Shown: positions 1-5,536 of the stretch, piece by piece
How the letters are laid out: every line of letters begins with the position of its first letter
Numbering within the stretch: the first letter of the stretch is position 1
The notes under the pieces: generated by a model
Seen by the model: the letters and a program-made list of their open reading frames with translations, nothing else
The model's database searches: none
Told to the model about the DNA's origin: nothing
Translations under genes and position numbers: made by a program
Assembly: GCA_002495235.1 (NCBI GenBank)
Contig: DAEG01000033.1
Coordinates: 4,094 to 14,054 of the forward strand
Length of the DNA stretch: 9,961 bases
Reading direction: 5' to 3'
DNA from: Euryarchaeota archaeon UBA287
Lineage (GTDB): Archaea; Thermoplasmatota; UBA186; UBA287

Positions 1-142
1 GATAGAGGCCGAGAGCGGAACATATATTAAGGAGCTAATCCATGGGGATAAGGGCAGAACCGTGCCCAGCCTCGCGTCTCTGCTAGGATGTGAATGCGGG
101 GTTGAGGCTCTGGATGTCATAGAAGTAAGAGAGGAGGCGTAG
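1..142 (+). CDS. pus10: tRNA pseudouridine synthase Pus10, C-terminal end (partial)
   Basis: This is the last 46 codons of a gene that enters from the left edge; the first whole codon begins at base 2 and the TAG stop is at 140-142. The residues EAESGTYIKELIHGDKGRT followed by VPSLASLLGCECGVEALDV match the end of the catalytic domain of archaeal Pus10, which makes pseudouridine 54 (and often 55) in the T-loop of tRNA. Context agrees: in many euryarchaeotes pus10 lies directly upstream of rpl21e, rpoF and a DUF655 gene, as here. Only two bases separate its stop from the rpl21e start, and its last codons carry the rpl21e ribosome binding site. The N-terminal THUMP-like part and the catalytic aspartate are outside the window. 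The family call rests on this short tail plus gene order. Confidence 0.85.
   Translation, partial: IEAESGTYIKELIHGDKGRTVPSLASLLGCECGVEALDVIEVREEA
131..137 (+). promoter_or_regulatory. Ribosome binding site of rpl21e
   Basis: GAGGAGG lies seven bases before the rpl21e ATG at 145, inside the final codons of pus10. It matches the pyrimidine-rich 3' end of archaeal 16S rRNA and fixes the rpl21e start. Confidence 0.75.
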
Positions 143-144
143 AT

Positions 145-435
145 ATGCCAAAGATGTCACACGGTAAGAAAGCAAACACGAGAAAGCTTCTCACAAAGAA
201 AAAGAGTGAGAGGAATGTCAACATGGTGAGCAGGCTGCTCCAGGAATTTCAGGATGGCGCGAGCGTCTCTATAATCATAGAGCCCAGCGTAGAGAGCGGG
301 ATGCCCTTCCGCAGATTCAACGGACTGCAGGGGACAGTGACAGGAAGGCAGGGCAGATGCTATCTCGTCGATGTGAAGTGCGGCAGTAAGGTCAAAACCG
401 TTCTAGCAAACCCGGCACACCTCAAAAGGCTGTGA
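145..435 (+). CDS. rpl21e: 50S ribosomal protein L21e
   Basis: A 96-residue protein, the usual length for archaeal L21e, a component of the large ribosomal subunit shared with eukaryotes and absent from bacteria. The N-terminus (residues 1-25) is strongly basic, as expected for a tail that threads into rRNA. The rest matches the SH3-like barrel, with the family signature GMPFRRFNGLQGTVTGRQG at 52-70 and the closing VLANPAHLKRL. The start is set by the GAGGAGG ribosome binding site seven bases upstream and by the conserved MPKMSHG beginning. It lies between pus10 and rpoF in a tight same-strand run, so it is presumably co-transcribed with both. Nothing is truncated. Confidence 0.95.
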   Translation: MPKMSHGKKANTRKLLTKKKSERNVNMVSRLLQEFQDGASVSIIIEPSVESGMPFRRFNGLQGTVTGRQGRCYLVDVKCGSKVKTVLANPAHLKRL

Positions 436-439
436 GAAC

Positions 440-763
440 ATGAAACTCTCGAATGAGGGTCACTACCTGACGCTGGCAGAGGTTCAAGGGCTCTTGAGTG
501 AGGAGAAGGAGTTGAACGACGTACAGAGGCTTGCCCTTGAACACGCAAGGGGCTTTAATAAGCTTGACGTAAAAGAGGCTGAGACTCTTAGAAAGGAACT
601 CTCAAAATTAAATCTTCCGGACAAACTCGTTTGCAAGATAGTTGATATACTCCCGGAGGACACAGACACCGTGATAGCGATACTCTCGACCGACAGGAGC
701 AGGATACAGGAAAATGTGATCAAGCAGGTTCTGGAGATCGCTCTTAAGCACGTGAAGGAGTGA
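440..763 (+). CDS. rpoF: DNA-directed RNA polymerase subunit Rpo4 (F, Rpb4-like)
   Basis: A 107-residue protein matching the archaeal Rpb4 homologue, which pairs with Rpo7 (subunit E) to form the stalk of RNA polymerase. The stalk assists open-complex formation and RNA exit. The sequence is largely helical, with a charged first half (roughly 20-60) and an HRDC-like helical second half containing the family hallmark LPEDTDTVIAIL at 71-82. The closing helix is IQENVIKQVLEIALKHVKE. It starts four bases after the rpl21e stop. Only a weak GTGA ribosome binding match at 432-435 precedes it, overlapping that stop, so translation may be coupled to rpl21e. Position between rpl21e and DUF655 is the usual archaeal arrangement. 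Confidence 0.93.
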   Translation: MKLSNEGHYLTLAEVQGLLSEEKELNDVQRLALEHARGFNKLDVKEAETLRKELSKLNLPDKLVCKIVDILPEDTDTVIAILSTDRSRIQENVIKQVLEIALKHVKE

Positions 764-766
764 ACG

Positions 767-1324
767 ATGGAGGAGTTTGCATTCGTCCTTGATTACCTGC
801 AGGAGGGGAGGCCGAGCACCAGTTTCAGAAGAAAGATAGAACCGCTGGCATACGTGATCGGCAGGGACGAGTTCAAGCTGTTCGAGATCTCCGTAAGGGA
901 CTCTGTAGAGGTGGGAGAGAAACTCTACATAGGAAAAGAGCTATCGAAGAGGAAAAAGGTGAACAGGATCCTGAGAAGGATAGGATTCGACGAGCTCACA
1001 GGTCCTGCAAAGAGCGAACTGCCCAACATTCTGGAGCAGATAGTTAGAGAGAAAGAGAACATCTTTGTAAGATTCATAAACACTACCGGACCGATAACGA
1101 CCAGATTCCACTCCCTGGAGCTCCTGCCAGGCTTCGGAAAGAAGATGATGTGGACCGTCATCGAGGAGAGAGAAAAGAAGCCTTTTGAGAGCTTTGAGGA
1201 TCTCTCGCAGAGAACCGGGCTCAAAAACCCTGAAAAGGTCTTTGCAAAGAGGATAGAGGACGAGCTCTCGGGCAGGGAAGGCAGGTATTTCCTCTTTGTC
1301 AGGAATGAGAGAGAGACGCACTGA
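767..1324 (+). CDS. DUF655 protein, predicted OB-fold and helix-hairpin-helix nucleic-acid-binding protein
   Basis: A 185-residue protein of the archaeal DUF655 family (COG1491), annotated as a predicted nucleic-acid-binding protein of unknown cellular role. The first roughly 110 residues fit the small beta-rich region of the family (AYVIGRDEFKLFEISVRD at 28-45, then VGEKLYIGKE at 49-58). Residues 115-136 form a clear helix-hairpin-helix motif, with LPGFGKKMMWTVIEERE giving the Gly-hydrophobic-Gly turn, followed by the FESFEDLSQRTGL helix. Such motifs bind the DNA or RNA backbone without base specificity. The start follows AAGGAGTGA (755-763), a strong ribosome binding site that overlaps the rpoF stop. 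It is the last gene of the informational operon here. In many relatives ksgA comes next, but here the pst promoter and operon follow. Confidence 0.88.
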   Translation: MEEFAFVLDYLQEGRPSTSFRRKIEPLAYVIGRDEFKLFEISVRDSVEVGEKLYIGKELSKRKKVNRILRRIGFDELTGPAKSELPNILEQIVREKENIFVRFINTTGPITTRFHSLELLPGFGKKMMWTVIEEREKKPFESFEDLSQRTGLKNPEKVFAKRIEDELSGREGRYFLFVRNERETH

Positions 1325-1334
1325 AATTCATACG

Positions 1335-1355
1335 GCTATATAGAAAAGTATATTC
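1335..1355 (+). promoter_or_regulatory. TATA-type promoter of the pst operon
   Basis: The 52-base gap before pstC is AT-rich and has two overlapping TATA-like elements: GCTATATAG (about 1335-1343) and AGTATATT (about 1347-1354), the latter preceded by a purine-rich GAAAA that could serve as a BRE. The second is centred about 26 bases before the GTG start of pstC, the usual archaeal distance from TATA to transcription start, so the mRNA may be leaderless. The first would give a leader of about ten bases. No ribosome binding site is visible before the GTG, which fits a leaderless message. The call is by eye. Confidence 0.55.
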
Positions 1356-1376
1356 AAAATAAGAGATATTTAACCC

Positions 1377-2267
1377 GTGGAGAAGTTCAGACTCGTAACG
1401 GCAGCCTTTGCCATCTCTCTGGCTGCTCTCGCACTCGCTCTCTTCACGCAGCTCCTTACGTCTTCGCTACCAGCCGTGGAGCGCTTTGGCCTCACGTTTC
1501 TCTTTGACACCATCTGGGATCCTGTGATGGAGGTCTTCGGCGCCCTCCCTTTCGTGTACGGGACACTGGTGACATCACTGATAGCTCTCCTCATAGCCGT
1601 GCCGCTGAGCATAGGAGCGGCTGTCTTTCTTACCCAGTACGTGCCTACTAGGACATCCTACCTGCTGTCGTTTCTCATAGAGATCATAGCAGCCATACCC
1701 AGTGTGGTCATAGGGCTCTGGGGCATATTCGTGCTCATCCCGTTCATGAGAGATCCGCTCGGTACCTTCCTTGTGGAGTGCCTAGGTTTCATACCCCTAT
1801 TTCAGGGCCCTGTGTTCGGACCGTCCATCATGACGGGCGCCATAATACTGGCGATAATGATAATACCCATAATAACATCCATCACAAAGGACGCCATAAA
1901 CACCACACCTGAGCTCCAGAGGGAAGGGCTGGTAGCTCTGGGCTCGACCAGATGGGAGGTCATCACAAAGATAATCCTGCCGTACGCCAGACCCGGGATT
2001 ATCGGCGGCGTCATGCTGGGGCTCGGAAGGGCTGTGGGAGAGACCATGGCCATAACGATGGTCATAGGCAACACTCCGAGCATACCGGCATCACTCCTGG
2101 CACCGGGCGACACGCTCGCAAGCGTGATAGCAAACCAATTCAGCGAAGCGACATCAGCCATACACACATCCGCGCTCATAGAGCTCGGGCTCATACTGTT
2201 CGTGATAACAGTGGTGATAAACATATGCGCGAGACTCATCCTCAGGAGAGAGGTGGCCCGGGAATGA
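1377..2267 (+). CDS. pstC: Phosphate ABC transporter permease PstC
   Basis: A 296-residue inner-membrane permease of the PstSCAB phosphate importer. Hydrophobic segments are near 6-30, 60-88, 96-123, 150-170, 205-232 and 266-289, giving the six spans expected. The ABC-coupling (EAA) loop is EGLVALGSTRWEVITKIILP at 183-202, followed by the PstC-typical GLGRAVGETMAITMVIGN at 215-232. The start chosen is GTG at 1377. It has no ribosome binding site but lies 26 bases downstream of a TATA-like element, and it gives a standard short N-terminal tail before the first helix. It is the first gene of pstC-pstA-pstB-phoU. The C-terminus overlaps pstA by four bases (ATGA). Length and motifs show an intact gene. 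Confidence 0.93.
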   Translation: MEKFRLVTAAFAISLAALALALFTQLLTSSLPAVERFGLTFLFDTIWDPVMEVFGALPFVYGTLVTSLIALLIAVPLSIGAAVFLTQYVPTRTSYLLSFLIEIIAAIPSVVIGLWGIFVLIPFMRDPLGTFLVECLGFIPLFQGPVFGPSIMTGAIILAIMIIPIITSITKDAINTTPELQREGLVALGSTRWEVITKIILPYARPGIIGGVMLGLGRAVGETMAITMVIGNTPSIPASLLAPGDTLASVIANQFSEATSAIHTSALIELGLILFVITVVINICARLILRREVARE

Positions 2268-3085
2268 ACCTCAGAACCAGGAAGATGAAGGGAAATGCGA
2301 TGATCATTCTGGTAGCCCTTGCCTTTGTGATCATAATGATACCCCTCATGAGCATGCTCTACATGATCGCCATAAGAGGCATAGGTGCCATCAGCTTAGA
2401 GTTTCTCACCTCTCTCCCAACGCCTCCGGGAGAACCCGGTGGAGGCGTAGGAAACGCCATACAGGGTAGCCTCATGTTAGTCGCCACTGCATCTGCTATC
2501 TCCATACCCATCTCAATAATGGCAGCGGTATACATATCAGAGTACAGGGGAAAGCTGTCAAGCGCGATAGAGCTGATAACAGACGTTTTGAGCGGGACGC
2601 CGTCCATAGTGGCTGGCGTTTTCATATACGTGCTGATCATTCCCCGGACGGGCTTCTCCGCTCTGGCCGGCTCTCTGGCCCTGTCAGTGCTCATGATACC
2701 AACGGTGACGATAGCCTCCTATGAGAGCCTGAAGGCCGTCCCCAACCACATAAGAGAGGCGGCGATCGCGCTGGGTGTGCCAAAATGGAAGACGTCCCTG
2801 TTTGTCGTGCTGCGCAGCGCTATGATCGGGATCGGCACGGGTGTGATACTTGGGATAGCCCGCATCTCGGGGGAGACGGCTCCGCTGCTCTTCACGGCAC
2901 TCGGTAACATGTACTGGAACGAGGGCCTGCTGCAGCCTACGTCTGCTCTCCCTCTGCTGATATACAACTATGCGACCTCCCCCTACAGGAGCTGGCAGGC
3001 ACAGGCGTGGGGGGCCGCGTTCATACTTCTTGTCATAGTCCTGCTCCTCAACATAGGGGTCAGGATCGTAGCGAGGAAAAGATGA
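2264..3085 (+). CDS. pstA: Phosphate ABC transporter permease PstA
   Basis: A 273-residue partner of PstC forming the other half of the phosphate channel. Hydrophobic spans are near 12-37, 66-92, 115-127, 133-150, 183-200 and 249-269. The EAA coupling loop is IREAAIALGVPKWKT at 163-177, followed by the PstA-typical GIARISGETAPLLFTALGN at 197-215. The PGEPGGGVGNAIQGSL segment at 55-70 marks the periplasmic-side loop before the second span in PstA proteins. The frame stays open upstream to 1952, but the start is the ATG at 2264: it lies in an ATGA overlap with the pstC stop, is preceded by GAGGTGG at 2250-2256, and yields the normal family N-terminus. The extra upstream residues would be a meaningless out-of-frame copy of pstC. 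It overlaps pstB by another ATGA. Confidence 0.93.
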   Translation: MNLRTRKMKGNAMIILVALAFVIIMIPLMSMLYMIAIRGIGAISLEFLTSLPTPPGEPGGGVGNAIQGSLMLVATASAISIPISIMAAVYISEYRGKLSSAIELITDVLSGTPSIVAGVFIYVLIIPRTGFSALAGSLALSVLMIPTVTIASYESLKAVPNHIREAAIALGVPKWKTSLFVVLRSAMIGIGTGVILGIARISGETAPLLFTALGNMYWNEGLLQPTSALPLLIYNYATSPYRSWQAQAWGAAFILLVIVLLLNIGVRIVARKR

Positions 3086-3834
3086 GCTCAGAGATAGAGA
3101 TAGAGGATCTTAACGCATGGTTCGGAGAGAAGCATGTGCTCAAAGACGTAAGCATGGAGATGGAGAAAAACAGGATAACCGCGATCATAGGCCCGAGCGG
3201 GTGCGGCAAGACCACCCTGATCAGGTGCATAAACAGGATGCATGAGACCGTGCCGGAGGCCAGAGTGGAGGGGAGGATACTCCTCAACGAACTGGACGTC
3301 TATCAGGAGGATCCTGTCAGTATCAGGAGCAGGATAGGCATGGTGTTCCAGAGGCCTAACCCTTTCCCGACAATGAGCGTCTCGGAGAATGCCGTGGCAG
3401 GACTGAAGCTCAGGGGCACAAGAGACAGGAGTGTCCTCGCAGAAAAGGCAAAGGAAGTGCTCATGGCCGTTGGCCTCTGGGACGAGGTCAGGAACGAATT
3501 GAACAAGCCCGGCACAAGCCTCAGTGGTGGGCAACAACAGCGACTGTGCATAGCCCGAGCATTGGCCGTAGAACCTGAAGTCATTCTGATGGATGAACCG
3601 TGCTCTGCTCTTGACCCTGTGTCAACGATGCGTATAGAGGATCTGATCTACAGGCTGAGAGAGAACTACACAATCATAATAGTCACGCACAACATGCAGC
3701 AGGCGGCCCGGATAAGCGATCGCACGGCCTTTCTCTACATGGGAGAGCTAATAGAATACGGGCCAACAAAGAGACTGTTCGAAAAGCCGGAGAATGAGCT
3801 GACAGAAAGGTATATAAGTGGAAGGTTTGGTTAA
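3082..3834 (+). CDS. pstB: Phosphate ABC transporter ATP-binding protein PstB
   Basis: A 250-residue cytoplasmic ATPase that drives phosphate import through PstC and PstA. All ABC motifs are present: Walker A GPSGCGKTT at 37-45; Q-loop FQRPNPFP starting at 89, typical of PstB; signature LSGGQQQR at 147-154; Walker B VILMDEP at 167-173 with catalytic Glu172; D-loop SALD at 175-178; and switch His203 in VTHNMQQAARISD. The C-terminal EKPENELTERYISGRFG is the PstB ending. The start is ATG 3082, which overlaps the pstA stop (ATGA) and follows a GAGGA ribosome binding sequence at 3073-3077. The longer upstream frame inside pstA is not credible. All key residues are intact, so the ATPase should be active. 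Confidence 0.96.
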   Translation: MSSEIEIEDLNAWFGEKHVLKDVSMEMEKNRITAIIGPSGCGKTTLIRCINRMHETVPEARVEGRILLNELDVYQEDPVSIRSRIGMVFQRPNPFPTMSVSENAVAGLKLRGTRDRSVLAEKAKEVLMAVGLWDEVRNELNKPGTSLSGGQQQRLCIARALAVEPEVILMDEPCSALDPVSTMRIEDLIYRLRENYTIIIVTHNMQQAARISDRTAFLYMGELIEYGPTKRLFEKPENELTERYISGRFG

Positions 3835-3837
3835 CAT

Positions 3838-3843
3838 GGAGGT
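3838..3843 (+). promoter_or_regulatory. Ribosome binding site that decides the phoU start
   Basis: GGAGGT sits eight bases before ATG 3852. It makes the in-frame TTG at 3843, which overlaps it, an unlikely initiator. Confidence 0.7.
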
Positions 3844-3851
3844 TGGATCAT

Positions 3852-4514
3852 ATGGGGAGCAGAGAGAAGTTTGACGAAGAACTGAGAGAGATCTACAGAA
3901 TGCTCATGGAGATGGGGGACATCGCCGTATCCAGCATAAGCTCTGCCATGGAGGCTGTTGAAAAACTGGATGAGGAAAAAGCGAAGGTGGCGCTCCAGAA
4001 CAATCAGAAGAGCTTTGAGCTCATGAGAGGAATAGAGGACAAGTGCACTGAACTGCTGATGCTGCAGGCTCCAGTGGCGGGGGACCTGAGAAGGATAATC
4101 ACGGCAATGAAAGTGTCCATAGATCTCAACAGGATTGTCAGATATGCGAAGAACATATCAACACTAGCCCTAGATATGGTCAAGGAGCGCGAGGGGCACT
4201 TCAAGAAACTGGTAGGTCTGAAAGGGATGAAAAAGACCACCATAGAGATGATAGAAAAGGCCATGAAGGCCCTCTTTGAGAAGGACAAGAGCCTAGCCCT
4301 GGAGGTCTACGAGGAAGAGAAGGACGTGGATGCCCTGTACGAACAGATATTCAGAGAGCTCATAACATACATGGTCGAGGACAACAGGAAGATAACCAGA
4401 GGAGTCAGGTACCTGCTCGCCGGCAGATATCTTGAGAGGATCGCGGATCATGCCTGCAACATCGCCGAGGGCGCTATATACGTGGCGACCGGAGAGCGTA
4501 TATCGCCTGAATAG
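3852..4514 (+). CDS. phoU: Phosphate transport system regulator PhoU
   Basis: A 220-residue all-helical protein built from two PhoU repeats. PhoU modulates Pst transport and phosphate homeostasis, in bacteria through PstB and the PhoR kinase; how archaeal PhoU signals is poorly known. The first repeat carries DLRRIITAMKVSIDLNRIVR at 78-97, and the second carries RGVRYLLAGRYLERIADHAC at 183-202 followed by NIAEGAIYVATGE. The second repeat keeps the ExxxD metal-binding pattern (Glu195, Asp199), while the matching positions of the first are Asn93 and Arg97. The start is ATG 3852, eight bases after a GGAGGT ribosome binding site (3838-3843). An in-frame TTG at 3843 would overlap that site and is less likely. 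It follows pstB by 17 bases and is the last gene of the operon. Confidence 0.92.
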   Translation: MGSREKFDEELREIYRMLMEMGDIAVSSISSAMEAVEKLDEEKAKVALQNNQKSFELMRGIEDKCTELLMLQAPVAGDLRRIITAMKVSIDLNRIVRYAKNISTLALDMVKEREGHFKKLVGLKGMKKTTIEMIEKAMKALFEKDKSLALEVYEEEKDVDALYEQIFRELITYMVEDNRKITRGVRYLLAGRYLERIADHACNIAEGAIYVATGERISPE

Positions 4515-4560
4515 ATCTTCCAGCCAGCTTCGGGCTTCAGACCCCATCGACGAGCGCCGT
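4515..4560. other. 46-base convergent intergenic space between phoU and the lipoprotein gene
   Basis: The phoU and lipoprotein stop codons face each other across 46 bases. There is no long T-run or strong hairpin on either strand, so no terminator can be assigned by eye. The two transcripts probably overlap at their 3' ends. Confidence 0.5.
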
Positions 4561-5145
4561 CTACGCGGTCTTCTTCAACTGCTCTACCGCACTGCTGAGG
4601 CTGGTGATATCCCGCTGCAGCACGCGGACCGCCTCATCTATGATGGGAAACTTCTCCACATACTGCGTCAGGTCTATGCTGATGTCTTTTTTTACCTGCT
4701 GCAGGTCAATCCTCATCTGCTCTATGGATCTTGAGATCAGATTTATGACCTCGATGGGAACGCCGTAAACGAGCTTAAGACTGTCATTCATGGAGTCCAG
4801 AGAGGCACTTATCCTGTCTATGCCTCTAGTTATCGCTGCATTGTAGTCCTGCTGCACAAGAGTCATGTTGATGGTCTCGTTGTATATCCTCCGGCCATAG
4901 GTATAGACCGATGAGTCCCCAGCAAGACTGTAATAGTTATTCAGGCTGTTAACAAGGATCTCGGCGCTGTCCCTGAGCGAGTTCAGCGGAGTGGTCATCA
5001 GCTCGTAAGGATCTACGGCTGACTGAGCGGGCTGCTGCGGCTCGGACGGGGGCTGGGCGGTTTCATTTACCGGCGCCTGCGGCGGCGCACCTATGCACCC
5101 GCAGATCAGAACGGCAAGCATAATCAAAGCGAAGGACCTGTTCAT
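4561..5145 (-). CDS. Small predicted surface lipoprotein, function unknown
   Basis: From ATG 5145 this encodes 194 residues. Residues 1-16 form a short signal peptide (MNRSFALIMLAVLICG) ending at Cys17, the probable lipidated residue (lipobox ICGC). A Pro/Gln/Ala-rich linker follows (about 20-43). The remainder is predicted mainly helical with spaced hydrophobics; residues 131-194 look like one or two amphipathic or coiled-coil helices (for example VRVLQRDITSLSSAVEQLKK). Four N-glycosylation sequons are visible (Asn27, 89, 93, 120). I do not recognise a family. The frame is open to ATG 5199, but those 18 extra residues would precede the signal peptide. A TATA-like element 27 bases before ATG 5145 and the absence of a ribosome binding site support a leaderless start at 5145. 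The gene diverges from the GH92 gene, so a shared surface role is possible but unproven. Confidence 0.72.
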   Translation of the reverse strand: MNRSFALIMLAVLICGCIGAPPQAPVNETAQPPSEPQQPAQSAVDPYELMTTPLNSLRDSAEILVNSLNNYYSLAGDSSVYTYGRRIYNETINMTLVQQDYNAAITRGIDRISASLDSMNDSLKLVYGVPIEVINLISRSIEQMRIDLQQVKKDISIDLTQYVEKFPIIDEAVRVLQRDITSLSSAVEQLKKTA

Positions 5146-5167
5146 ATTGGTTGTTATGCATTTCTTT

Positions 5168-5175
5168 CTATTTAA
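5168..5175 (-). promoter_or_regulatory. TATA-like element upstream of the lipoprotein gene
   Basis: On the minus strand, TTAAATAG is centred about 27 bases before the proposed ATG at 5145, in a local AT-rich patch. That is the archaeal spacing from TATA to transcription start and implies a leaderless mRNA. The match to the consensus is moderate. Confidence 0.4.
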
Positions 5176-5194
5176 CTGTGTCTCTTGGTGGGAC

Positions 5195-5205
5195 ATCAAA
5201 GCGCC
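5195..5205 (+). repeat. 11-base direct repeat, copy 1
   Basis: ATCAAAGCGCC occurs here and again at 5376-5386, 181 bases apart, both in the divergent intergenic region. This copy runs into the left arm of the inverted repeat at 5201-5229. A paired regulator site is possible but unproven. Confidence 0.5.
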
Positions 5206-5229
5206 ATCACGCAGATTTACAGATGGCGC
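5201..5229. repeat. Perfect 8-bp inverted repeat with a 13-base spacer
   Basis: GCGCCATC at 5201-5208 is the exact reverse complement of GATGGCGC at 5222-5229, separated by 13 bases. It lies about 25-55 bases upstream of the lipoprotein TATA-like element and just left of the central rightward TATA-like element. It could be a dyad operator or, if transcribed, an RNA hairpin. Confidence 0.6.
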
Positions 5230-5246
5230 AGAGCCCCGAACACGCG

Positions 5247-5256
5247 TTTTTTATAC
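5247..5256 (+). promoter_or_regulatory. Orphan rightward TATA-like element in the intergenic region
   Basis: TTTTTATAC after a GCG-rich stretch is one of the better visual TATA matches in the window. It is centred about 27 bases before ATG 5280, which opens a frame of only 23 codons. It could drive a short RNA or a long leader for the GH92 gene, or be chance in an AT-rich patch. Confidence 0.3.
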
Positions 5257-5375
5257 AGATCGTGTGCGCAACGAAACGCATGAGACGCCTTCTTCGGGTT
5301 GTGATGCTCCTATCTGAAAAACGTGCGGACGATCCCTATCAGCATCGATGATCGCGGACAGGAGACATCGCAGAG

Positions 5376-5386
5376 ATCAAAGCGCC
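5376..5386 (+). repeat. 11-base direct repeat, copy 2
   Basis: This is the second ATCAAAGCGCC, flanked by GATC on both sides (GATCAAAGCGCCGATC). It lies about 120 bases upstream of the GH92 TATA-like element. Confidence 0.5.
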
Positions 5387-5504
5387 GATCGTTGGAGGCA
5401 TTGACGTGAATGCAGCAGATAAAGAGAGGATGCGCGGTATGCTCAGGTCGTGCTTATACGGACGAGGTCCCGGGCCAGAGTGTGTCTTGTCTGTGGTTAG
5501 AGTT

Positions 5505-5515
5505 AACTATTTATC
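5505..5515 (+). promoter_or_regulatory. TATA-like element upstream of the GH92 gene
   Basis: AACTATTTATC is centred about 26-27 bases before ATG 5537. No ribosome binding site lies at a usable distance: the nearest GAGGT, at 5516-5520, is 16 bases away. This suggests a leaderless mRNA starting at or next to the ATG. Confidence 0.45.
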
Positions 5516-5536
5516 GAGGTAGCTTCATAAGAACGT

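Larger units (their letters stand above)
5146..5536. other. 391-base divergent intergenic region between the lipoprotein and GH92 genes
   Basis: No confident gene lies here. It holds promoter elements for both flanking genes, a perfect 8-bp inverted repeat (5201-5208 with 5222-5229), an 11-base direct repeat (5195-5205 and 5376-5386), and a central TATA-like element at 5247-5256 reading right. Two tiny reading frames are possible on the plus strand. One is 23 codons from ATG 5280, placed about 27 bases after the central TATA element. The other is 38 codons from GTG 5406, with GGAGG at 5394-5398 before it. A third frame from ATG 5410 runs 58 codons into the GH92 gene and carries a CxxC. None has recognisable protein character, so I do not call them genes. 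Confidence 0.6.

Noticed and set aside
1802..2239. 145-codon minus-strand frame opposite pstC
   Set aside because: Its Met/Ile/Ser-rich repetitive composition is what an antisense read of membrane-protein codons produces.
1952..2263. Upstream in-frame extension of pstA (about 104 extra residues)
   Set aside because: It overlaps pstC in another frame, encodes a low-complexity His/Arg-rich stretch and would precede the normal PstA N-terminus; ATG 2264 has an ATGA overlap and a ribosome binding site.
3007..3081. Upstream in-frame extension of pstB
   Set aside because: It lies inside pstA in another frame; ATG 3082 overlaps the pstA stop and gives the family-typical N-terminus.
5146..5199. 18-residue N-terminal extension of the lipoprotein from ATG 5199
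   Set aside because: It would put a polar stretch before the signal peptide and ignores the TATA-like element at 5168-5175, which lies inside that extension.
5299..5360. Possible C/D box guide RNA (GTGATGC followed by CTGA)
   Set aside because: Only about nine bases separate the boxes and no proper C'/D pair follows at the right spacing; the match is chance level.
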